Made by a program: the position numbers and the translations under genes
Shown here: positions 1 through 5,810 of the stretch, piece after piece
How positions within the stretch are numbered: the first letter of the stretch is position 1
Layout of the letters: the number at the start of each line of letters is the position of its first letter
Notes under the pieces: model-generated
What the model was told of the DNA's origin: nothing
The model's database searches: none
What the model saw: the letters and a program-made list of their open reading frames with translations, nothing else
Origin: Gemmatimonadota bacterium
GTDB lineage: Bacteria > Gemmatimonadota > Gemmatimonadetes > Longimicrobiales > UBA6960
Assembly (NCBI GenBank): GCA_022564535.1
Contig: JADFLD010000151.1
Location: 1-5,810 of the forward strand
Direction: 5' to 3'
Length of the DNA: 5,810 nt

Positions 1-316
1 TCGGCGCCCGGACGGTGTCGGCGGCGATGGCGGCCTCGCCGTCGACGAACCGGTACAGGGTCTCGCCTTCACGGATCATCCCGTATTCTTCGCGGGCGAT
101 CCGCTCGAGCGTGGCAGGGTCGGACTTCAACGAGTCAGCCCACGCCTCGAGTGAGTCGGGCTGGCGGTGGATCTCCGCAAGCTCCTCGCGCGCAGACTCC
201 ACAGATGCCCGCGCCGCGCGCAGGTCGAAGACCGAGTATTCCCCACCGAAAACGGCGTAGTAGGCGGCGACGACCAGCAGGGCGGGTACGATCGCTCGCT
301 TGAGCTTGTCCCTCAT
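1..316 (-). CDS. ftsB: FtsB/DivIC-type septum formation initiator, 3' end cut off by the window edge
   Basis: Reading from ATG at 316-314 gives 105 codons with no stop before position 1, so the C-terminus is missing. The protein has a short basic N-terminus (MRDKLKR), one hydrophobic membrane segment at about residues 8-24, and then a charged helical stretch (about 31-50) as expected for the periplasmic coiled coil. Next comes a block at 70-90 (LERIAREEYGMIREGE, then TLYRF) that matches the conserved 'LE..AR...GM...GE' end of the family. Family members are single-pass inner-membrane proteins that join FtsL and FtsQ in the divisome. The start lies 9 nt after the enolase stop and is preceded by AGAGGAG, which overlaps the end of that gap; this suggests coupling to eno. 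Enolase-ftsB adjacency is also known in Proteobacteria. Only the coiled coil is short and irregular (it contains prolines at 53 and 67). FtsB and DivIC cannot be told apart here, so the symbol is a best guess. Confidence 0.85.
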   Translation of the reverse strand, partial: MRDKLKRAIVPALLVVAAYYAVFGGEYSVFDLRAARASVESAREELAEIHRQPDSLEAWADSLKSDPATLERIAREEYGMIREGETLYRFVDGEAAIAADTVRAP

Positions 317-325
317 GGCTCCTCT

Positions 326-1636
<1,311 letters not shown>

Positions 1637-2353
1637 CTACCGCGCGATGGACTGAAGACCCAAGAGAGCCTCCCGTGCCCGCGCGGTCAGTTCGTTTCTT
1701 TGCTCGATGCCGAGTCCCTCGACACTGATCGGTTCTCCGAAGCGCACCCGAATTGTGCCCGGGCGAATCCGAAAGGACCCTTTCCTCATGACTTCTCGCG
1801 ACCCCGAAATCGCGGCCGGAACCACATCGACGCCGGCCTGGATGGCCAGGACGAAGGCTCCTTTCTTGAATCTCTGAAGTTCACCGGTCGGGGATCGGGT
1901 TCCCTCCGGAAACATGATGATGGTAGGACGGTCATCTTCCAAACTCTTTCTCGCGAGCGTCAGCGAGTCGCGCGCCTTGTTTCGGTCGCGTCGATCGATG
2001 AAGATGTGGCCGCAGGCGCGTACGGCACGTCCGAAGAGGGGGATTCTCTCGAGCTCTTTCTTCGCGACGAAAATCGACCGACCGGGCAAGTACGCGATGA
2101 GTACGAGGACGTCGAACCACGAAGTGTGGTTGACCACGAGGATCTGCGCTTGGTCGGGATCGATGACCCGTTCGTTCTCCATTACCACGACCGTACCCGA
2201 GCGCCTGAGGATGAACCTCGCCCACCGCCTCGGGGAGTCTTCGCAGACGCACGACGCTTTGGGCGACCGTCGGTATACGGCCCAGAGCATCGTCAACCCG
2301 TGGTACAGCGTCACAGGCGCAATGGTGATCATCACATACAGCCATCGTAGCAT
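1637..2353 (-). CDS. plsC: 1-acyl-sn-glycerol-3-phosphate acyltransferase (PlsC/LPLAT family)
   Basis: This 238-residue protein is a lysophospholipid acyltransferase, most likely converting lysophosphatidic acid to phosphatidic acid at the inner face of the membrane. The four family blocks are present in order. Block I is NHTSWFD (75-81) with the catalytic H76 and D81. Block II is the GHIFIDR region (115-121), block III is FPEGTRS (148-154) binding the glycerol phosphate, and block IV is the VVPAAI region around P179. A hydrophobic N-terminal segment (about 5-26) can anchor it to the membrane. I chose ATG at 2353-2351: it shares one base with the thiL stop (TGATG) and has AGGGAG 7 nt upstream. 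An in-frame TTG 18 nt further upstream (2371-2369) would add MAGRSL and has no visible SD. The gene sits between thiL and eno in a tight array. Which acyl acceptor it uses cannot be seen; other LPLAT roles (for example lipid A or ornithine lipid acylation) are possible but less likely. Confidence 0.92.
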   Translation of the reverse strand: MLRWLYVMITIAPVTLYHGLTMLWAVYRRSPKASCVCEDSPRRWARFILRRSGTVVVMENERVIDPDQAQILVVNHTSWFDVLVLIAYLPGRSIFVAKKELERIPLFGRAVRACGHIFIDRRDRNKARDSLTLARKSLEDDRPTIIMFPEGTRSPTGELQRFKKGAFVLAIQAGVDVVPAAISGSREVMRKGSFRIRPGTIRVRFGEPISVEGLGIEQRNELTARAREALLGLQSIAR

Positions 2354-3345
2354 CAGCGATCTCCCTGCCAATGGTCGAACCCGCCGCGCTGCGCCGCTTG
2401 GCGCTCCCCGTCGGCGGACTCGAGCCAGATGCCCTCACCCTCGGAAACCGTCCCGACACGGGTGACCCGAATCCCGTGTCGGTCCAGAAAGTACTGAGGA
2501 TCGACGACGTCGGGATCGGCGACGAAACAGAGCTCGTAGTCTTCGCCCCCGTGAAGGGCTGCCTCGAGAGCGCCTTCGACGCCGAGCGCCTCGACAGCAG
2601 CCTCAGCCACCGGCACCCGCTCGACTTCGATCGTGATCTGCACCCCCGAAGCAGCGGCGATGTGACCCGCGTCTCCCACGAGACCGTCAGAGACGTCGAT
2701 CAGCGCGTCGACGACTTCGTGCTCGACCAGGCAGCACGCCGCGGCGACGCGAGGCGTCGGCGTCGCGAAGGCGGAGCGCAGGGCCGGCGCGGGCTCCTCG
2801 CCCGCCTCCCACACCCGTACCGCGGCGGCGCTCGCTCCGAGCGAGCCCGTGACCCACACCTGGTCGCCCGGCTTCGCCCCGTCGCGCTGCACCGGCCAGG
2901 CCGCACGGCCGAGTACGACGACGTCCAGCATCAGGGGGCCTGGCGAGCTCGACAGGTCGCCGCCGATGACCGCGGCGCCCACGGACCGCGCGGCAGCCCT
3001 CACTCCGGCATGGACCGCCTCGATATCGACCGCCCCACCCCGCGGCGCGGCAATGGAAACGAGCAACGCAACCGGGGTCGCGGCCATGGCGGCGATGTCC
3101 GAGATCGCGACCGCGGCCGCCCGGTAGCCAATCTCCGATTCGGTCAACCACGCGCGCCGGAAGTGCACATCCTCGACAGAGAGGTCCGTGCTGACGACCC
3201 AGCCGCCCTCGAGCACGGCGGCGTCGTCGCCGGGGCCGACCCTGACCTCCAGCGGCAAGTCGGCGGCCGCGTCGATAAACCCACGGATGACGTCGAACTC
3301 CGCACCCGGACCGAGCCGCACACTCTTTGTGCCAAGATGGGTCAT
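2353..3345 (-). CDS. thiL: Thiamine-monophosphate kinase
   Basis: This 330-residue protein has normal ThiL length and performs the last step of thiamine diphosphate synthesis, the ATP-dependent phosphorylation of thiamine monophosphate in the cytosol. It belongs to the PurM/SelD-like ATP-binding superfamily. Visible family motifs are an N-terminal EFDVIRGF (16-23), GPGDDAAVL (37-45), STDLSVEDVHF (52-62), SDIAAMAA (82-89), GGDLSSSPGPL (128-138), TGSLG (166-170), DVSDGLVGD (217-225) and HGGEDYEL (265-272). The clustered aspartates are the expected Mg-ATP ligands. The ATG start is 15 nt after the nnr stop, with only a weak G-rich sequence before it, so initiation may rely on coupling to nnr. Its 3' end overlaps the plsC start by one base. 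No other thiamine gene is in the window, so any regulation by thiamine diphosphate is not visible locally; there is no riboswitch-like sequence in the 15-nt gap. Confidence 0.96.
   Translation of the reverse strand: MTHLGTKSVRLGPGAEFDVIRGFIDAAADLPLEVRVGPGDDAAVLEGGWVVSTDLSVEDVHFRRAWLTESEIGYRAAAVAISDIAAMAATPVALLVSIAAPRGGAVDIEAVHAGVRAAARSVGAAVIGGDLSSSPGPLMLDVVVLGRAAWPVQRDGAKPGDQVWVTGSLGASAAAVRVWEAGEEPAPALRSAFATPTPRVAAACCLVEHEVVDALIDVSDGLVGDAGHIAAASGVQITIEVERVPVAEAAVEALGVEGALEAALHGGEDYELCFVADPDVVDPQYFLDRHGIRVTRVGTVSEGEGIWLESADGERQAAQRGGFDHWQGDR
2361..2366 (-). promoter_or_regulatory. Shine-Dalgarno deciding the plsC start, inside the thiL 3' end
   Basis: AGGGAG on the minus strand lies 7 nt before the ATG at 2353, within the last codons of thiL. 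Together with the one-base stop/start overlap TGATG, it supports re-initiation by ribosomes finishing thiL and argues against the upstream TTG start. Confidence 0.7.
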
Positions 3346-3360
3346 TGGTTCAGCGCCCCA

Positions 3361-4947
3361 CTACCGAGCCGGGTCGGCGTCGAAGGTGACGAACGGAAGA
3401 TCGAGATCCGTGCTGCTCGCGCCCGCCTCCGTCAGTGCTTCCGGCAGCCAGCGCACGACATCAGATGGCGTGAGTCCGGCCCCCCGTCCAGCGATGCGCG
3501 CAGCACGTCCTGAAAGGTAAAGCCCCAGAGCGCCCGCAGTGACCGGTTCGACTCCTTGGGCCAGCAGGGCCCCACACACGCCCCCGAGCGTGTCGCCCAT
3601 GCCCGCGACCGCCAGGTCGGAAGAACTCTGCGTGTCGATGGTGATGGGACCTCCGGGGCCTGCCACGACGCTCGGCGCCCCCTTGAACAGGACGGTACAG
3701 CCGAACCGATCGGCGGCCGCCCTCGCGGTCGAGACCCGGCCGGCCGCCGTCGCCTCCGCCCCCCATTCCTCCTCCGCGACGAGACGGGACATCTCACCCA
3801 CATGGGGCGTAATGAGTACGGGACGGGACGCACCGATCGCGGCGAGATCGATCACGGACAGCGCCGCGAGATTCAGCGCGTCGGCGTCGAGCAAGAGCGG
3901 CGTCGATCCCGATTCGGTCACTTGCGTCAGCGTTGACCGCGCGTCGTGGTCCGTTCCGAGTCCCGGGCCCACGACGACGGCGTCGCTGTTGGCGAGGGCG
4001 TCATCGAGAGCAGACACGTCCCCTCGCTCGAGGTGGATCGCCTCCGGAAGCGCCGCCTGGATCGCGTCACGGGTGCCGGGCGCCGAGCAGACGCGAACGA
4101 GGCCCGCGCCGCTATGGAACGCCGCACGCGCCGCGAGAACCACCGCACCGGCCATCCCGACCTGCCCACCCACGACGAGCACGCGTCCCACCCGATTCTT
4201 GTGCGTGTCGGTACCGCGCCGCGGCCGTTGGGCCCGAGCCCACTGCGGCGTCACGACCCGAACCGACGCGTCTTCTTTGTCGAGAGGAGGGAATCCGATC
4301 TCCACGGTGACGTGCCGGCCGACCAGAGCACGCGCCGGATGCAAGAGGGCGCCGAGCTTCGGTGCCCCGAAGCAGACAGTCACGTCGGCCCGGACCGCGC
4401 TTCCAGGAACCTCTCCCGTCGTGGCATCGATGCCCGAAGGCACGTCGAGCGCCATCACCGGGCATCCGCTGTCGTTCACCCGCTCGATCGCTTCGGCCTG
4501 CCTCGGCCGTGGCGCCCCGCGCGCGCCCGTACCCAGAACGCCGTCCATCAAGACATCGGCCCACGCAAGCGCCTCGCGCCAGCCCGATTCGTCGAGCTGG
4601 GTGTCGGACACGACCTCCACGGGCCAACCGTGGGCAAGGGGATCGGTCCCGTCCCTGTCGGCGACGAGGATCGCGCGCACGCTATATCCCCAACTCTGAA
4701 GCGTGCGCAACGCGACGAGCGCGTCGCCTCCGTTGTTACCCGACCCGATGAAGCCAACCACCGAAGAGCCGTCGAAGAGGCGGGTCAGGACAGCTGCCGC
4801 CGACCGCCCGGCGTTCTCCATGAGCACCGCCTGGGGAACGCCGGTCTCGTGGATCGCACGAGCATCGAAGGACGCTGCCTCAACGGCGGTCTGAGCCCAC
4901 ACATCGCCCCTGGAGAAGGGACGTAGCAAGGGGAATCGAACCGTCAT
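3361..4947 (-). CDS. nnr: Bifunctional NAD(P)H-hydrate epimerase / ADP-dependent NAD(P)H-hydrate dehydratase
   Basis: This 528-residue fusion repairs hydrated NADH/NADPH. The N-terminal YjeF_N epimerase domain (about 20-230) has VLMENAGRSA (41-50), the GSGNNGGDAL loop (68-77), MDGVLGTGARG (134-144) and ALDVPSGID (166-174). The C-terminal ribokinase-like dehydratase domain (about 245-505) has KNRVGRVLVVGG (250-261), GAGLVRV (280-286), VVGPGLGTD (325-333), DADALN (354-359), ITPHVGEMSRL (379-389), LFKGAPSVVAG (420-430) and AGMGD (448-452), where D452 is the expected catalytic base. The glycine loop reads GMGD where many homologues have GTGD. Both halves are complete. A stop lies in frame 9 nt before the ATG at 4947-4945, which is preceded by GAAGG at 3 nt. 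A GTG at 4902-4900 (residue 16), preceded by AGGGG at 4 nt, is a serious alternative giving 513 residues, because homology seems to begin just after it. It leads the tight block nnr-thiL-plsC-eno-ftsB. Confidence 0.96.
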   Translation of the reverse strand: MTVRFPLLRPFSRGDVWAQTAVEAASFDARAIHETGVPQAVLMENAGRSAAAVLTRLFDGSSVVGFIGSGNNGGDALVALRTLQSWGYSVRAILVADRDGTDPLAHGWPVEVVSDTQLDESGWREALAWADVLMDGVLGTGARGAPRPRQAEAIERVNDSGCPVMALDVPSGIDATTGEVPGSAVRADVTVCFGAPKLGALLHPARALVGRHVTVEIGFPPLDKEDASVRVVTPQWARAQRPRRGTDTHKNRVGRVLVVGGQVGMAGAVVLAARAAFHSGAGLVRVCSAPGTRDAIQAALPEAIHLERGDVSALDDALANSDAVVVGPGLGTDHDARSTLTQVTESGSTPLLLDADALNLAALSVIDLAAIGASRPVLITPHVGEMSRLVAEEEWGAEATAAGRVSTARAAADRFGCTVLFKGAPSVVAGPGGPITIDTQSSSDLAVAGMGDTLGGVCGALLAQGVEPVTAGALGLYLSGRAARIAGRGAGLTPSDVVRWLPEALTEAGASSTDLDLPFVTFDADPAR

Positions 4948-4996
4948 GCGCCTTCACGCGGAGGTTGAACGACCGCCGTCCGCCCGGCAGCCCATG

Positions 4997-5016
4997 ACCG
5001 CCGTGCGGTGGACCGC
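4997..5016. repeat. Overlapping short inverted repeats in the 70-nt nnr leader
   Basis: Plus-strand ACCGC-CGT-GCGGT (4997-5009) and GCGGT-GG-ACCGC (5005-5016) share the GCGGT arm, so only one 5-bp hairpin can form at a time. They lie just after the zinc-ribbon stop (5018) and about 50 nt before the nnr ATG. There is no U-run on either side. In GC-rich DNA such 5-bp stems occur often by chance, so a regulatory role is speculative. Confidence 0.3.
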
Positions 5017-5017
5017 G

Positions 5018-5215
5018 CTACTTGAAGCTCTGTCCGATCTGGCGTCCCAGCGTGATCTCGCCGTTGTCGATTCGGATGTTGAAGCCGCAGTCCGGATGTG
5101 AACAAACCCAAGCTTTGTACGTAATCGGCGCTCCATCCCGGCCGTAATCGGAAAGCGGAAGCAGAATCCCGTTGCCGCACTTCAGGCACTGAGGAAACCC
5201 GTTGTCCTCCACCAT
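5018..5215 (-). CDS. Small zinc-ribbon protein of unknown function
   Basis: From ATG at 5215-5213 this encodes 65 residues. Four cysteines form a zinc-ribbon pattern: CLKC at residues 10-13 and CSHPDC at 38-43, a CX2C-X24-CX4C arrangement with an extra His (H40) in the second knuckle. Between the knuckles are a small beta-like stretch and a Gly/Asp turn, and the tail is polar and charged (FNIRIDNGEITLGRQIGQSF). There is no signal peptide or membrane segment, so it is probably cytosolic. The start is set by GGGAGGGG 6 nt upstream; an ATG two codons earlier (5221) directly abuts that SD and is less likely. The pattern resembles C4 zinc ribbons that bind nucleic acid or act as structural modules, but I do not recognise a specific family and claim no function. 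It lies 70 nt before nnr and 105 nt after the Minf_1886 gene, all in the same direction. Confidence 0.75.
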   Translation of the reverse strand: MVEDNGFPQCLKCGNGILLPLSDYGRDGAPITYKAWVCSHPDCGFNIRIDNGEITLGRQIGQSFK

Positions 5216-5221
5216 GTCCAT

Positions 5222-5229
5222 CCCCTCCC
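5222..5229 (-). promoter_or_regulatory. Shine-Dalgarno deciding the zinc-ribbon start
   Basis: GGGAGGGG on the minus strand ends 6 nt before the ATG at 5215 but touches the ATG at 5221. Normal spacing therefore favours the inner ATG and a 65-residue product over 67 residues. Confidence 0.65.
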
Positions 5230-5240
5230 ATGGGCGTCGT

Positions 5241-5312
5241 GACGATCGAAATCGTCGGATTGCTCGGCCGCGCCGAGCCTGTCTTGGTCTGCGACCCGCC
5301 GCGGGGGCGGGT
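5241..5312 (-). repeat. Three tandem perfect hairpins in the leader of the zinc-ribbon gene
   Basis: Read as transcript (5312 to 5241) there are three perfect inverted repeats. The first is ACCCGCC-CCCGC-GGCGGGT (5312-5294), the second is GCTCGGC-GCG-GCCGAGC (5278-5262), and the third is GACGAT-TTCG-ATCGTC (5256-5241), which carries a UUCG-type tetraloop. The first starts 8 nt after the Minf_1886 stop codon and the last ends 11 nt before the SD of the zinc-ribbon gene. None is followed by a run of U, so a classical intrinsic terminator is not shown. They could protect mRNA ends, separate expression of the two genes, form a structured leader, or be chance stems in GC-rich sequence. No homology to a named riboswitch class was recognised. 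Confidence 0.5.
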
Positions 5313-5320
5313 TCCTGCGT

Positions 5321-5701
5321 TCAGGGTCCGGCTGCCCAGGGATAGTTCAACTCGAATGCCTCCTCGAAGTCGAACAGATCCGCGAAGTCCTCGGGTCGGT
5401 CCTCGTCCTGTTTGATGAGGATGCCCTGCTCCACCATCGCAAATACGACGCGACCGACGTCCTCGGTCTCATGGATTCCCCAGTGCTCCAACACGGTCCT
5501 GGCGAGGGGACCGTACTGGCTGATCGCCAACTCTCGAACGCCTTCGGTGAGTTCTCGCCCCGAAATGTGTCGAGGCTCGTCAAGAGACCGGATGACCGAA
5601 TGCAGAGCCTGCAGCACAAACAGGTAGGAGCGCACGTGAAAGCGCGGATTCCTCTCCTGGAGCTGCTCGAATACTTCGTCGGCGAATCGCAGTTCGGTCA
5701 T
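5321..5701 (-). CDS. Minf_1886 family protein (function unknown)
   Basis: From ATG at 5701-5699 this gives 126 residues with the pattern of the Minf_1886 family, a group of small cytosolic proteins found in several phyla including Gemmatimonadota, Planctomycetota and Verrucomicrobiota. Recognisable blocks are LRFADEVFEQL (4-14), PRFHVRSYLFVLQAL (19-33), EPRHISGRELTEGVRELA (42-59), YGPLARTVLEHWGI (63-76), TEDVGRVVFAMVEQGIL (79-95), and the acidic DFADLFDFEEAFELNYPW end (105-122). It looks mainly helical, with no membrane segment or signal peptide. The reading frame stays open upstream to the window edge (an ATG at 5788 would add 29 residues), but the added part is basic, low in hydrophobics, overlaps the end of the upstream gene and lacks family similarity, so I chose 5701. 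No good SD precedes this ATG; the nearest G-run is 15 nt away. Neither a reaction nor a partner is known to me. Confidence 0.85.
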   Translation of the reverse strand: MTELRFADEVFEQLQERNPRFHVRSYLFVLQALHSVIRSLDEPRHISGRELTEGVRELAISQYGPLARTVLEHWGIHETEDVGRVVFAMVEQGILIKQDEDRPEDFADLFDFEEAFELNYPWAAGP

Positions 5702-5712
5702 AGCCGAAATGT

Positions 5713-5729
5713 GGCCCCCCCGAAGGGCC
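5713..5729. repeat. GC hairpin with UUCG-containing loop before the Minf_1886 gene
   Basis: On the transcript strand GGCCC-TTCGGGG-GGGCC can form a 5-bp stem; part of it includes a run of seven G. It lies in the 61-nt gap between the upstream stop (5763) and the Minf_1886 ATG (5701). A weak ATTT follows it, too short for a confident terminator. It occupies the only purine-rich sequence near that start. Confidence 0.3.
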
Positions 5730-5762
5730 GGCGCCAGTCGTGACCCGCTCGGCCATCGTACG

Positions 5763-5810
5763 TTACGCCCCTTCCGCGAACTCCTCATACAGCGGGAAGC
5801 CAGCGCACAT
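5763..5810 (-). CDS. C-terminal fragment of an upstream gene, unidentified
   Basis: The minus strand from the window edge reads MCAGFPLYEEFAEGA followed by TAA at 5765-5763. This frame is one of two that stay open to the edge; the other is the upstream extension of the Minf_1886 frame. The acidic, small-residue ending followed by a stop 61 nt before the next start is what the 3' end of a preceding operon gene would look like. The first ATG of the fragment is just the window edge and need not be a start. Fifteen residues are too few to name a product. Confidence 0.4.
   Translation of the reverse strand: MCAGFPLYEEFAEGA

Noticed and set aside
2351..2371. TTG start for plsC at 2371
   Set aside because: No SD before it, whereas the ATG at 2353 has AGGGAG at 7 nt and a one-base overlap with the thiL stop.
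2371..3513. 380-codon plus-strand open frame opposite thiL
   Set aside because: Same antisense register as above, with low-complexity Arg-rich translation and intact ThiL motifs on the other strand.
3539..4926. Long plus-strand open frames opposite nnr (386 and 326 codons)
   Set aside because: Two different plus frames are open over the same DNA, both rich in Arg, Pro, Ser and Thr with no domain pattern. The minus strand carries every NnrE/NnrD motif.
4944..5231. 95-codon minus-strand frame covering the zinc-ribbon gene in another register
   Set aside because: It lacks the SD spacing and has no domain pattern. The overlapping frame has four ordered cysteines and a better start.
5241..5312. 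Calling the triple hairpin an intrinsic terminator
   Set aside because: No stem is followed by a U-run on either strand, so it is listed only as inverted repeats.
5321..5788. 155-residue version of the Minf_1886 protein starting at 5788
   Set aside because: The extra 29 residues are basic, overlap the end of the upstream gene, and precede the point where family similarity starts.

Overview
The window is a GC-rich bacterial segment in which every supportable gene lies on the minus strand, so it is read from position 5810 down to 1. In transcription order it holds: the last codons of an unidentified upstream gene, a Minf_1886-family protein, a 65-residue zinc-ribbon protein, bifunctional NAD(P)HX repair enzyme (nnr), thiamine-monophosphate kinase (thiL), a PlsC-type lysophospholipid acyltransferase, enolase (eno), and an FtsB/DivIC-type divisome protein that runs off the left edge. 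The GC-rich codon use, a Minf_1886 protein, and the N-terminus of the FtsB protein suggest Gemmatimonadota or a related deep-branching phylum. That assignment is inference from remembered family patterns and was not searched.

Layout. Positions 5018-5810 hold small, poorly known genes separated by short gaps (61 and 105 nt); the 105-nt gap contains three perfect inverted repeats in a row. Positions 1-4947 hold a tight block. nnr to thiL is 15 nt apart, thiL and plsC share one base (TGATG), plsC to eno is 27 nt with a strong Shine-Dalgarno (SD) sequence, and eno to ftsB is 9 nt. This spacing implies one polycistronic transcript with translational coupling. No convincing sigma-70 promoter or U-tailed intrinsic terminator is visible, so the promoter probably lies beyond the right edge or is not of a type recognisable by eye.

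How the genes fit together. The block mixes housekeeping functions: repair of damaged nicotinamide cofactors (Nnr), thiamine diphosphate synthesis (ThiL), phosphatidic acid synthesis (PlsC), the 2-phosphoglycerate to phosphoenolpyruvate step (enolase) and septum assembly (FtsB). Key catalytic motifs are intact in all four enzymes and no frameshift was found. There are no mobile elements, CRISPR arrays, tRNA or rRNA genes. The parts that are not routine are the two small conserved-looking genes of unknown function (Minf_1886 family and zinc ribbon) and the hairpin-rich leader between them. I did not find convincing evidence of a new defence or mobile system.
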